From positions 1-51,184 of the forward strand of contig CAZXCT010000002.1 of the NCBI GenBank assembly GCA_964639395.1: DNA of 51,184 nucleotides, in the 5' to 3' direction. The notes beneath the pieces are model-generated. The model saw nothing but the letters and a program-made list of their open reading frames with translations. It did not search any database and was not told the DNA's origin. Of the stretch, positions 35,814 to 44,272 are shown in pieces. A program made the translations under genes and the position numbers. Numbering within the stretch: the first letter of the stretch is position 1; every line of letters begins with the position of its first letter. The DNA is from ATZT02 sp964639395 (GTDB lineage: Bacteria > Actinomycetota > Actinomycetes > S36-B12 > UBA5976).

Positions 35814-35837
35814 CTTCTGTTACAGATGTGACAGAAG
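35814..35837 (-). promoter_or_regulatory. hairpin or operator in the sepF leader
   Basis: In the 46-bp gap between yggS and sepF, CTTCTGTTAC (35814-35823) and GTGACAGAAG (35828-35837) are inverted repeats of 10 bp with one T-G wobble and a 4-nt AGAT spacer. There is no U tract on either side, so it is not an intrinsic terminator. The inner part TGTTA-N6-TGACA matches the CRP/GlxR-type dyad TGTGA-N6-TCACA at 8 of 10 positions. It ends 17 bp upstream of the sepF ATG, just before the ribosome binding site. Confidence 0.5.
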
Positions 35838-35842
35838 AGACA

Positions 35843-36535
35843 TTACAACAAACTAGGCCTTACTCCTAGTAACAAAGAGCCAATTCGAAGGTGTGTCGCA
35901 CCAAAACTGATTGCTTCTTCAAAGTCCTCGCTCATCCCCGCGCTCAACTGGCTGGCTTGGGGGTAGTTCTTTACAAACTCGCCCCGAATCTGACTGAGCC
36001 TTTCGAAGGCTGCGGTTGGCGCTTGACCCAGCGGCGCAACCGCCATTAACCCAACCAGGTTCAGATTAGCTAAAGCGGTTACTGCCGCCGCAAGCTCAAA
36101 TAGTTGCTCGCCTACCACGCCACCACGATTGGGGTCATCTCCACCAAGATCTACCTGAATAAATATTTTCATTTTTTTGGACACTTTTGCTGACCACTTA
36201 TCTATTTCAGTTGCAAGACGAATTCTGTCTACCGAATGAATATAGTCTGCGTAATTAACAACAGATTTAACTTTATTAGTTTGCAACTGGCCTACGAAGT
36301 GCCAATTTAATTGACTCTTAACAGCGAGGTGTTTTTCACGTGCTTCTTGATCCTTGTTTTCGCCAACATTTTTGACACCTAAACTCGCTAATAGGTCAAC
36401 ATCTAGCGGTGGATAAGTCTTTGTAACGGCAATTAGCGTAACTTCAGAATCGCTGCGACCAGAGTTTTGGCAGGCTTGTGCAATCCGCTCATTTATTTGT
36501 TTTAAATTATCGGCTAATTCTTCAGTTCTATTCAT
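35843..36535 (-). CDS. yggS: YggS-family pyridoxal phosphate homeostasis protein
   Basis: PLP-binding protein without known catalysis that buffers PLP supply. The 230-residue single-domain alanine-racemase-like barrel has the PLP lysine in LIAVTKTYPPLDVD near residue 38, with GENKDQEAREK, WHFVGQLQTNKVK and SVDRIRLA following, and the phosphate site LSAGMSEDFEEAISFGATHLRIG near the C-terminus (shared with all family members). It lies 3 bp after pgeF and is a regular member of the ftsZ-sepF neighbourhood in actinobacteria and firmicutes. Confidence 0.95.
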   Translation of the reverse strand: MNRTEELADNLKQINERIAQACQNSGRSDSEVTLIAVTKTYPPLDVDLLASLGVKNVGENKDQEAREKHLAVKSQLNWHFVGQLQTNKVKSVVNYADYIHSVDRIRLATEIDKWSAKVSKKMKIFIQVDLGGDDPNRGGVVGEQLFELAAAVTALANLNLVGLMAVAPLGQAPTAAFERLSQIRGEFVKNYPQASQLSAGMSEDFEEAISFGATHLRIGSLLLGVRPSLL

Positions 36536-36538
36536 CTA

Positions 36539-37258
36539 CTAATTAAACCAAATTGCACTGGCGAATCGCCCGGTAATGCCATCGCGCCGGTAGCTGTAAA
36601 CATCTGGATTTTCAAAAGTGCAGATATTCACCAATTCTGGAGTAATTTCGTATTGTAAAAATTGTGAAATTAGTCCTGCCTGTATATCAATACAGTACTT
36701 TCCCTCGCTCGTGATTTTAGCTGCGCTTGGCACCATCGACTGGACTTCTAGGTATCGCTCACGTGAGACGCGATAGCAACTAGCACATATTGAGGGTCCA
36801 ATTACTGCTTTGAAACTCTTTGCACCTTTGTTTATTAAGTGCGATAAGACTTTTGGCAAAATAGCGTTATTCATTCCGCGCCAGCCGGCATGAATCGCTG
36901 CTATTTGTTGAATTTCTTCTGCGTAGATTAAAATTGAGGCACAATCAGCACTCAAAATTGCGAGTGCAATATTTTTTTCGCTAGTGATTAGCGCGTCTAC
37001 CTCAGATATATCCTCAAGAGATTTATCTACTACCTGGGCAAACTCCGTCCCGTGACAAGCAACGGGATAAACGACATTTTTCGATATTTGAGAAGCGAGT
37101 GATTCACGATTCTGTAGCACCGCGTTTGAGTCATCACCAACATGGATAGCTAAGTTTGCTTCGTAATAATTCCCAACTGACACACCATTCCAGCGTGAAG
37201 TAATTAGCCAGCTGGCATCACCAAATGTTCCATTTGAAAGTGGCTTGATCTCGCCCAC
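36539..37258 (-). CDS. pgeF: PgeF/YfiH-family (laccase-domain) protein
   Basis: A 239-residue protein of the DUF152/YfiH family. Members were linked to peptidoglycan editing in E. coli, and others act on purine nucleosides; which applies here is not known. Metal-binding motifs are visible: CHGTEFAQVV near residue 70, LSADCASILIY near residue 105, HAGWRGM near residue 122 and GPSICASCYRV near residue 150. GTG start at 37258, 2 bp after the ftsZ stop. It is the usual gene after ftsZ in actinobacteria. Confidence 0.92.
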   Translation of the reverse strand: MGEIKPLSNGTFGDASWLITSRWNGVSVGNYYEANLAIHVGDDSNAVLQNRESLASQISKNVVYPVACHGTEFAQVVDKSLEDISEVDALITSEKNIALAILSADCASILIYAEEIQQIAAIHAGWRGMNNAILPKVLSHLINKGAKSFKAVIGPSICASCYRVSRERYLEVQSMVPSAAKITSEGKYCIDIQAGLISQFLQYEITPELVNICTFENPDVYSYRRDGITGRFASAIWFN

Positions 37259-37260
37259 AA

Positions 37261-38424
37261 CTATCTAAGAAAGTCTGGAATATCTAATTCGTCATCAGCC
37301 GTATCGTCAAAAACCACTCGTCGCGGTGTAACCGCTTCGGTGGCATCAAAATCATTTTTTATCACCGGTTGCGGTCCTGTCGTTTCGTTGGCATTAACAA
37401 AATCTGGAATCTCTGAATCCTCAGACTTATCGTTTGCTGCTCCAGTGGGAGTCCAAGGCCGATTGGATGGTTCGTAAGAATCAAAACCAGCCGCGATTAC
37501 CGTCACCCGCACTTCATCACCCAAGGTGTCGTCAATAACTGTTCCAAAAATTATATTTGCTTCTGGATGTGCCACATCGGCTACCAGGCGGGCAGCTTCA
37601 TTAATTTCAAATAAACCTAAATCCGAACCACCCGCGATAGACAGCAATACACCTTTTGCTCCATCGATACTGGCTTCAAGTAGCGGACTGGCAATCGCAT
37701 TACGTGCTGCCTCGGCTGCTCTGTTCTCGCCACGTGCCATACCAATACCCATTAAGGCGCTTCCCGCACCTTTCATCACACTTCGAACATCTGCGAAGTC
37801 GAGATTAATTAATCCTGGGGTGGTAATTAAATCTGTGATGCCACTTACGCCCTGTAATAGCACGTGATCGGCTTGCTTAAATGCGTCTAGCATTGAAATG
37901 TTTTTATCTGAAAGACTCAATAGCCGATCATTTGGAATGACAATTAAAGTGTCAACTTCTTTTCGAAGCGCTTCTACTCCAATTTCTGCTTGACCAATTC
38001 TGCGCTGACCTTCAAAATTAAATGGTTTGGTAACAACACCAATCGTCAAAGCCCCTTGTTCGCGGGCAATTCTTGCGACAACCGGTGCACCACCTGTGCC
38101 GGTGCCGCCACCTTCCCCGGCCGTGACAAATACCATGTCAGCCCCACGGAGTACGTCACTTAATTCTTCGCTGTGATCTTCTGCTGCTTGTCGACCCACT
38201 GTTGGGTCAGCACCAGCACCAAGCCCACGTGTCAATTCCCTACCAATATCTAGCTTTACGTCTGCGTCGCTCATTAATAGCGCTTGCGCATCAGTATTTA
38301 TCGCGACAAATTCGACACCTTTTACGCCTACTTCAATCATTCGATTAATAGCGTTGACACCGCCACCACCAATACCCACAACTTTGATAACCGCTAAATA
38401 ATTTTGCGGTGCGACCACGCCCAT
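37261..38424 (-). CDS. ftsZ: cell division protein FtsZ
   Basis: Tubulin-like GTPase that forms the Z ring. The 387-residue protein has KVVGIGGGGVNAINRMI near residue 15, the GTP signature GEGGGTGTGGAPVVA near residue 105, the T7-loop region GLINLDFADVRSVM near residue 205, a linker from about 320, and the C-terminal SepF-binding-like tail DELDIPDFLR. I keep the ATG at 38424, but GTG at codon 3 (38418) would place the AAAGGGG ribosome binding site at a better distance (7 nt instead of 1) and give the usual VAPQNYLAV start. Its usual upstream neighbour ftsQ is 7.3 kb away, across the pnt block, so it probably relies on the promoter in the gap. Confidence 0.97.
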   Translation of the reverse strand: MGVVAPQNYLAVIKVVGIGGGGVNAINRMIEVGVKGVEFVAINTDAQALLMSDADVKLDIGRELTRGLGAGADPTVGRQAAEDHSEELSDVLRGADMVFVTAGEGGGTGTGGAPVVARIAREQGALTIGVVTKPFNFEGQRRIGQAEIGVEALRKEVDTLIVIPNDRLLSLSDKNISMLDAFKQADHVLLQGVSGITDLITTPGLINLDFADVRSVMKGAGSALMGIGMARGENRAAEAARNAIASPLLEASIDGAKGVLLSIAGGSDLGLFEINEAARLVADVAHPEANIIFGTVIDDTLGDEVRVTVIAAGFDSYEPSNRPWTPTGAANDKSEDSEIPDFVNANETTGPQPVIKNDFDATEAVTPRRVVFDDTADDELDIPDFLR

Positions 38425-38662
38425 GCCCCTTTGTTAAATCTAAACCTTTACTTGAGCCTTAAACTTTTTCACACATTTTGGCGGACAGAACCTATGTAAT
38501 GGCCGAATCATTTGCAAGCAAGCCTGTCGGCGTGTCTCGATAATTATTTCTATATATATAGTGATGCGAAATACCATTGTCCCACCATCCACAAGCGAAT
38601 GCGTTTAATAATCTTGCGGTTAAGGTAGGGGCAAGCAACGTTCAAGGGGCAGTAAACTTTTT
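38425..38662. promoter_or_regulatory. divergent ftsZ / pntAA intergenic region (238 bp)
   Basis: The longest gene-free stretch in the window. Toward ftsZ (complement) I see TTGCAA (38517-38512), 17 bp, TAGGTT (38494-38489), which would give a leader near 58 nt. An alternating tract TATATATATA (38551-38560) contains TATAGT (38557-38562), a -10-like hexamer toward pntAA. AAGGGG (38644-38649) is a distant ribosome binding site for pntAA, and TAAACT ending 4 nt before its ATG could make it leaderless instead. CTTGC and GCAAG (about 38613-38634) form a short inverted repeat. I find no tRNA, small ORF or terminator. Confidence 0.5.
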
Positions 38663-39799
38663 ATGAAACTCGTAGTGGTTAAAGAAACCAAGCCAGGTGA
38701 AAAACGCGTTGCGGTAGTTCCAGAAGTAATTTCCAAGCTCATCAAATTAGGGTTTGAAGTAGAAGTAGAGTCCGGTGCTGGAGTTTCCAGTTTAAGTGAA
38801 GATCAGGCCTATTTAGCGGTCGGTGCAAAAATTATTTCTGACCTGAATCAATCACTGGCGGCCGCGGATGTGGTGGTAAGTGTAAATCCTTTAGAAGTCA
38901 GTTTAATAAAAAGTCTCAAACCCGCTACGGTGCTAATTTCTTTTGCGCAGGCTAAAAGAGATTTAGAAAGTCTAAAAGCAATTATCAATCAAAAAGCAAC
39001 TATCTTGTCATTCGATTTTCTACCCCGAATCTCAAGAGCGCAGGCGGCAGACGCACTAACTTCACAAGCAACCGTTGCCGGCTATCACACAATGTTGAAG
39101 GCCTCAAGTCTGAGTCAAAGAATGTTCCCGCTAGTGATGACAGCTTCTGGAACGATCAGACCCGCAAAAGTTTTAGTACTTGGTGCAGGTGTAGCAGGAT
39201 TGCAGGTTATGAGTGTGGCTAAAAAGTTGGGAGCAGTCGTCTTCGGATATGACGTGCGAGTTGCCTCTAAAGACGAAGTAAAATCAGTAGGAGCAACTTT
39301 TATTGAATTAGATTTACCACCATTAGAGGGCTCAGGCGGTTACGCCAGAGAGTTAAATGAAGAACGATCCAAGTTGCAACAAGAATTGTTAACACCTTAT
39401 ATAACCGCTAGCGATGTTTTAGTTACAACTGCGATGGTGCCAGGCAGGCCCGCGCCACGACTGGTTAGCGCAGAAATGTTAAAGACGATGCGCGCCGGAA
39501 GTGTAGTTGCCGATATGGCCGCAGAAAGTGGTGGAAATGTCGAAGGAACTAAAACCGGCGAAACTATTTCTTATTTTGGGGTCACCATTTGGGGCGGCGC
39601 AAACATTGCAAGTCAAATGAGTCCTGATGCCTCATTTTTGTATTCTGGAAATATCGTCGCGATGTTGGGATTCTGCGTAAAAGAAAATGCGCTCAATCTT
39701 GATATGAATGACGAAGTGATCAAGGGTGCTGCCCTAGTGGCGCAGGGCGAAGTAGTAAATGATTTTCTTCGGCAAGAATTAACAGCGGAGTCAAAATAA
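38663..39799 (+). CDS. pntAA: NAD(P) transhydrogenase alpha subunit, NAD-binding part
   Basis: Soluble NAD(H)-binding domain I of the proton-translocating transhydrogenase, which uses the proton gradient to make NADPH from NADH. The 378-residue protein resembles alanine dehydrogenase: KETKPGEKRVAVVPEV at the N-terminus, TIRPAKVLVLGAGVAGLQVM near residue 170, and ADMAAESGGNVEGTK near residue 295. The membrane part is a separate gene, as in the three-subunit type of Rhodospirillum. It ends directly against the pntAB start (TAA then ATG with no gap). Confidence 0.95.
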   Translation: MKLVVVKETKPGEKRVAVVPEVISKLIKLGFEVEVESGAGVSSLSEDQAYLAVGAKIISDLNQSLAAADVVVSVNPLEVSLIKSLKPATVLISFAQAKRDLESLKAIINQKATILSFDFLPRISRAQAADALTSQATVAGYHTMLKASSLSQRMFPLVMTASGTIRPAKVLVLGAGVAGLQVMSVAKKLGAVVFGYDVRVASKDEVKSVGATFIELDLPPLEGSGGYARELNEERSKLQQELLTPYITASDVLVTTAMVPGRPAPRLVSAEMLKTMRAGSVVADMAAESGGNVEGTKTGETISYFGVTIWGGANIASQMSPDASFLYSGNIVAMLGFCVKENALNLDMNDEVIKGAALVAQGEVVNDFLRQELTAESK

Positions 39800-40096
39800 A
39801 TGGATCAATTAGCCCTTTTAACTATTTTTATCTTGAGTATTTTTGTTGGATATGAAGTGGTTTCGAAAGTCTCGACAGTTTTGCACACACCATTGATGAG
39901 TGGAGCCAACGCGATTCATGGAATCATCTTGGTTGGAGCGATAATCGTCACCTCTCATGCATCAGGTGCGGTTGAATTAACTATCGGCGCCATTGCAATT
40001 GTGCTTTCTGCAATAAATATGGTGGGTGGATTTGTTGTAACAGATCGAATGTTGGATTTATTTAAGCCAAAAAAGAAGGCAGAAGATAAATCATGA
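39800..40096 (+). CDS. pntAB: NAD(P) transhydrogenase alpha subunit, membrane part
   Basis: A 98-residue membrane subunit with three hydrophobic helices. The motif HTPLMSGANAIHGIILVGAI (residues about 30-50) is characteristic of the transhydrogenase membrane domain. The C-terminus is basic (KPKKKAEDKS). The 3' end overlaps pntB by ATGA, so the three subunits are translated together. Confidence 0.94.
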   Translation: MDQLALLTIFILSIFVGYEVVSKVSTVLHTPLMSGANAIHGIILVGAIIVTSHASGAVELTIGAIAIVLSAINMVGGFVVTDRMLDLFKPKKKAEDKS

Positions 40097-41472
40097 ATTC
40101 TCCCGTCTGGACAGAAATAGTAAATTTAGTTGCCGCGGTTGCTTTTATCTTGGCGTTAAAAGCGCTAGCAGGGCCTAAAACTGCTCGACTCGGTAACCGA
40201 ATTGGTGCTATTGGCGCTGTCGTTGCCACCGTAGTTGTCTTTTTTGCTATCAATGAAGTTGCCAACGCAGAAATTATTTTGGTCTCTATCGCCGTGGGAT
40301 CAATTTTAGGATATATCGCCGCGAAAAAAGTTCAAATGACGCAAATGCCGCAAATGGTTGCACTATTTAATGGTGCTGGTGGCGGAGCCGCCATGGCGGT
40401 TGCCTTAATTGAATTTTTAACTGGATCAATATTTTCATCACCCATCTCGCTAATCGCGACGGTGCTAACGATAATTATCGGTGGGGTGGCTTTTACTGGC
40501 TCAATTGTTACATTTTTAAAACTTCAAGAATTGATGACTTCACGTCCAGTAATTATCCCCTTAGGAAGATTTATTACGATCGGTGTTGCCCTAGCAAACG
40601 TATTTTTTGCGATGTATTTGATTTACTCGCCACAAGTTTGGATGATGTGGACGCTGGCGATTTTGTCACTAGTACTAGGTGTGCTGTTTGTCTTGCCCGT
40701 CGGCGGCGCAGATGTGCCGATTGTAATTAGTTTGCTAAACGCCTTCACGGGTTTGTCTGTAGCTGGTATGGGTTACGTGCTTGGAAACGTTTTGCTGCTC
40801 ATCGGCGGAACGCTAGTAGGCGCATCAGGAACCTTATTGACACAACTGATGGCACAAGCAATGGGCAGGCCACTTACCAACACATTGTTTGGAGCTTTTA
40901 CCGCAACCGCACAAAGCGTTGTAAGTAGCTCAGAAGACCGCGCCGTCAAATCTGCTCAGCCTAATGACATTGCAATTATGTTGGCCTACGCTTCGCGCGT
41001 AATAATTGTTCCAGGATACGGGCTAGCTGTAGCGCAAGCACAACAATCACTTCGTGAATTAGTTGAATTGCTAATAGCAAAAGGAATAGAAGTGCAATAT
41101 GCAATTCACCCTGTTGCTGGACGAATGCCCGGCCACATGAATGTCTTACTAGCAGAGGCAGATGTGCCTTATGAGCAATTAAAAGAAATGGACGAGATAA
41201 ATTCTGATTTTGCTTCTACTGATGTAGCTTTGGTAGTTGGCGCTAACGATGTAGTTAATCCGGCGGCAAGAAGTGATGCCACTTCCCCGATCTACGGCAT
41301 GCCTATATTAAATGTAGATCAAGCAACGCAGGTTGTCTTTATGAAGCGATCAATGAGACCTGGATTTGCTGGAATCGAAAACGAATTGTTATTCAACGAT
41401 AAAACTACGCTGCTATTTGGCGATGCCAAAGAATCTATTACAAAAACTATTGCTGCGGTCAAGGCTTTATAA
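40093..41472 (+). CDS. pntB: NAD(P) transhydrogenase beta subunit
   Basis: A 459-residue subunit combining membrane helices (residues 1-270) with the NADP(H)-binding domain III. Seen are MVALFNGAGGGAAMAVALIE near residue 87, the membrane motif TGLSVAGMGYVLGN, and the nucleotide-binding stretches IIVPGYGLAVAQAQ near residue 302, IHPVAGRMPGHMNVLLAEA and GANDVVNPAA, ending in the KRSMRPGFAGIENELLF loop. The block is on the opposite strand to the division genes on both sides. Confidence 0.95.
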   Translation: MNSPVWTEIVNLVAAVAFILALKALAGPKTARLGNRIGAIGAVVATVVVFFAINEVANAEIILVSIAVGSILGYIAAKKVQMTQMPQMVALFNGAGGGAAMAVALIEFLTGSIFSSPISLIATVLTIIIGGVAFTGSIVTFLKLQELMTSRPVIIPLGRFITIGVALANVFFAMYLIYSPQVWMMWTLAILSLVLGVLFVLPVGGADVPIVISLLNAFTGLSVAGMGYVLGNVLLLIGGTLVGASGTLLTQLMAQAMGRPLTNTLFGAFTATAQSVVSSSEDRAVKSAQPNDIAIMLAYASRVIIVPGYGLAVAQAQQSLRELVELLIAKGIEVQYAIHPVAGRMPGHMNVLLAEADVPYEQLKEMDEINSDFASTDVALVVGANDVVNPAARSDATSPIYGMPILNVDQATQVVFMKRSMRPGFAGIENELLFNDKTTLLFGDAKESITKTIAAVKAL

Positions 41473-41488
41473 GAACTTCCGCTGTAGG

Positions 41489-41520
41489 TTACTAGTAATC
41501 GCAGTATCTGAAAGGATACT
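41489..41520 (+). repeat. two adjacent palindromes before the nuclease genes
   Basis: The 54-bp gap after pntB holds a perfect palindrome TTACTAGTAA (41489-41498) and, 4 bp on, the inverted repeat AGTATC-TGAAAG-GATACT (41503-41520). The second is followed by ATTTTC and the ATG at 41527. It may be a weak terminator for pnt, an operator, or both. GATACT ends exactly 6 nt before the ATG and could be a -10 for a leaderless message; the overlapping TACTAT ends 4 nt before. Confidence 0.45.
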
Positions 41521-41526
41521 ATTTTC

Positions 41527-42420
41527 ATGGTTGAATTGGCAGTTGCCGTCGAAGATGTTGGGTCTGCCTTGCCAGCACATCTCTCGCCTAGCCAATTAAG
41601 CACATTTGAAAAGTGTCAATTAAGTTATTGGTTCTCATCTGTTGCCGGATGGCGCGAACCACCCCAACTGGCGCAAATTGCCGGAAGTCTAGTTCATGAT
41701 GTTTTAGAGAATTTATTAAAACTTCCTGCTCCAGAAAGAAATCGAGATATTGCCTGGGATTTGTTGCGAGAAGTTGGCGCCACCTCAATCTCGGTTAATC
41801 AATCTTGGCTAACTGCTAGCGCCATTTCTGAATTAAAATTTAAAAGTGCTGATTCTTTAACAAACTACTTCAAGCTAGAAGATCCAGCAAAAATAGAAGT
41901 TACTCATGAAGATCTCGAGAGACCCGTAAGTGCGATAGTTAAAGACGTCAAACTTTATGGAAGACTTGACAGAATCACTCGCAAACCCGTTGTGCGAATC
42001 AGTGACTATAAAACATCGAAAAAACCTGATGCAAAATATTTACCTGAGACGCTGCGACAGGTGATGCTTTATGCCGCTGGCCTACAGCTACAAGGTGAGA
42101 AAGTAGATGAAGTTGAGTTAATTTATCTGGGCTCAGCTGAAAGAGTTATCCGCCCCACCTATCCGCAAGCACTCGATCGGGCATTGGTTGATTTAGTGAA
42201 CGCGCGATCAGAAATGGAATCTGCCCTAGTTCGCAAAGAGTGGATTGCTAAAACCGGACCGCTTTGCAGATACTGCGCTTTTGCTCCGGTATGTCCCGCA
42301 AAAAATGAAGCCGCGGCTACCCCCGGATCAGATCAGTCAAATCAAGCACTCACCTCACTTAAATTAGAAAAACGTTTAAGGACGAACTCTCAAACTGAGA
42401 CGGGTCTTCCTTTTGAATAG
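41527..42420 (+). CDS. RecB-family PD-(D/E)XK nuclease with Fe-S-type cysteines
   Basis: A 297-residue stand-alone nuclease of the RecB/AddB/Cas4 type (similar in plan to mycobacterial Rv2119). Motifs in order: LSPSQLSTFEKC with Cys30; GSLVHDVLENL with His57; YGRLDRI with Asp148; ISDYKTSKKP with Asp160 and Lys162; QVMLY with Gln178 and Tyr182; then Cys247-x2-Cys250-x5-Cys256. The four cysteines have the spacing of the AddB/Cas4 4Fe-4S cluster. All catalytic residues are present, so it is probably an active 5' or 3' DNA exonuclease in repair; the substrate is inferred only from the family. It overlaps the next gene by 8 bp and is likely translated with it. Confidence 0.87.
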   Translation: MVELAVAVEDVGSALPAHLSPSQLSTFEKCQLSYWFSSVAGWREPPQLAQIAGSLVHDVLENLLKLPAPERNRDIAWDLLREVGATSISVNQSWLTASAISELKFKSADSLTNYFKLEDPAKIEVTHEDLERPVSAIVKDVKLYGRLDRITRKPVVRISDYKTSKKPDAKYLPETLRQVMLYAAGLQLQGEKVDEVELIYLGSAERVIRPTYPQALDRALVDLVNARSEMESALVRKEWIAKTGPLCRYCAFAPVCPAKNEAAATPGSDQSNQALTSLKLEKRLRTNSQTETGLPFE

Positions 42421-44260
42421 TAATCAAATTTCTGTTCCCCCTTGGCATCCCAGCTTTGTTCACAAGCCAGGTGACTTCATTAGATTGAGCGCAACTCAAA
42501 TTGGTGTGTCCAGCGAGCGAGTATGTTTAGATAATTTTGCATTAAAATCAAGACCAAATACTAAAGTAACAAATAGCTACGCTCCAGCAAGTAAAGAGCA
42601 ATTTCATAGCTTTCCACTCGCCCTAGTGAAAGATATTTATGTAGCCAGCTTAAACGCAAAAGGATTAAATTTTAATAGCGACGAAGCAGCAGATTTCGTT
42701 GCTACAGATTATAAAAATATAATTAAACAAACTAAATCACAGATACATCCCGCCACAATCAAATGGATAGATGATGCCATCGCTGGTTTTGCTAAAGCCT
42801 GGCAGGACGCAAACGCAGAGTCAACCGATAGCGAGTTGAAGCAGCTAATTGATCCGATGTATTTTGCTGATGCGGCTACGCCAGTCGAGTTATTTGCCTG
42901 GGGTATATTTCTTGCGTCTGAAGATTACTCATTGCGCGAATTTAGAATTCTCAAAATACATTCAGCGGGCAAGTCGGAGCTAGATCCAAATCGACTCAAG
43001 AGCATTTTAAAGATTTTGGTTCATGGTCAAGCTAACAGTGGAATTGATTACGCCACCCCTACTGAAAAAATTAACAATATTTGGCCGACCCCCACTCGAG
43101 TTCGAATACGGGAGCTGGCAGTGCTAGATGGCTCGCAAAAGTTGATCTACGATTCACTAGTCTCAGATGTTATTTTTGATGAAGATGATTTATTCCAAGA
43201 GATCGAAAAGCGTTTAGCCGGCGGGCAACAAAAAGTATCTACTGATTGCCTTAAGTGCAAAGCGCAAACTGTTTGCCCATCGCTTCCTACTAAAGCTGGT
43301 GTGCTTGGCGTAATTAATCGGGCGGATCGCCCAAAAAGTTTTTCTCCTTCAAAATTAAATTCCTATCTAAGGTGTAATCATGCCTATTTTTTACAACATG
43401 AATTGGCATTGCATGCTGTACCAAAACTGAGTACCGCTGCTCAAGAGCGCGGAATGCTGATACATGAATGGCTTGAACAGGCTCATTCCAGAAATATAAA
43501 GTGTAGTAAGTCTGATATTTCACCAGATGTTAACAATGAATCAATTTCTCAAATTTTAAATTGGACGCAGTTGCAAGTTGAGGCAACCAATGAATATTTG
43601 AAGCAGCACCTAAAGGCATGTCCCATTAAAAATGATTCTGAATCTGTCCATGAAGTTGATATGTGGGTAATGGATTCTGACGCCTGGGTACTGGTAGGCA
43701 CAAGGCCGGACTTGCTTTACACCGATAAAAACACCTTGGTATGGCGTGAGGTCAAAACTACCGATAAAAAACTAGAGCTATCTTTGGATGCCTATCTAGA
43801 TATGTATTCGCAGATTTCATTGGCAATTGTTTTAATGTCACGAGTTAAAAACTTGCCAAACTTAAAACCTGCTTGGAACGAACTTGCGAAAAGAAGAGTT
43901 GAATTAGAAATAGTTACAAAAGAAGATGTGCAAGTTATTAAGTTCGATATTTCCGACAGTGAAATCACAACTTCGGCTTGGAAGAAACTTGCCCAGCAAG
44001 CGGATCGTTGGATTGAAGACAAAGCGTTCATTCCAAGTCAAAATCCTCCCTGTCAGTGGTGCGCCTACTCGCAATGGTGCGAATTTGCTGACACGCAGTT
44101 GAGAATGGTTGAGATTGATGGGGTCAAAGTGGACGTGGCGACTGGCGAAATTTTGGGTCAAGCGAACGCTACCGCTGAGTCCGGTCAGATCGCTCGGGCT
44201 TTGGGATTGATTGCCACAATGGGTGAAGCTGCCGATTCACCTGATGACGTTCCGTTTTAA
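42413..44260 (+). CDS. two-domain RecB-like protein: degenerate plus complete nuclease unit
   Basis: I do not know a named family for the full 615-residue protein. The C-terminal half is a full PD-(D/E)XK unit: FSPSKLNSYLRC (Cys321), MLIHEWLEQAH (His351), GTRPDLLY (Asp433), WREVKTTDKK (Glu446, Lys448), Cys547-x2-Cys550-x5-Cys556. The N-terminal half looks like an old copy: LSATQIGVSSERVC (Cys38) and Cys279-x2-Cys282-x5-Cys288, with similar Cys-to-Cys distances (241 against 226 and 217 in the neighbour), but no (D/E)xK is recognisable; near the expected place Lys181 has Ile at -2. TTG start, overlapping the upstream gene by 8 bp. No helicase motif is present. Likely a partner of the upstream nuclease. 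Confidence 0.75.
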   Translation: MNSNQISVPPWHPSFVHKPGDFIRLSATQIGVSSERVCLDNFALKSRPNTKVTNSYAPASKEQFHSFPLALVKDIYVASLNAKGLNFNSDEAADFVATDYKNIIKQTKSQIHPATIKWIDDAIAGFAKAWQDANAESTDSELKQLIDPMYFADAATPVELFAWGIFLASEDYSLREFRILKIHSAGKSELDPNRLKSILKILVHGQANSGIDYATPTEKINNIWPTPTRVRIRELAVLDGSQKLIYDSLVSDVIFDEDDLFQEIEKRLAGGQQKVSTDCLKCKAQTVCPSLPTKAGVLGVINRADRPKSFSPSKLNSYLRCNHAYFLQHELALHAVPKLSTAAQERGMLIHEWLEQAHSRNIKCSKSDISPDVNNESISQILNWTQLQVEATNEYLKQHLKACPIKNDSESVHEVDMWVMDSDAWVLVGTRPDLLYTDKNTLVWREVKTTDKKLELSLDAYLDMYSQISLAIVLMSRVKNLPNLKPAWNELAKRRVELEIVTKEDVQVIKFDISDSEITTSAWKKLAQQADRWIEDKAFIPSQNPPCQWCAYSQWCEFADTQLRMVEIDGVKVDVATGEILGQANATAESGQIARALGLIATMGEAADSPDDVPF

Positions 44261-44272
44261 ATTGGCTATGAA

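Noticed and set aside
38581..38600. DnaA-box-like CATCCACA in the ftsZ-pntAA gap
   Set aside because: A single imperfect match without clustering, and no dnaA or dnaN nearby, gives no support for an origin.
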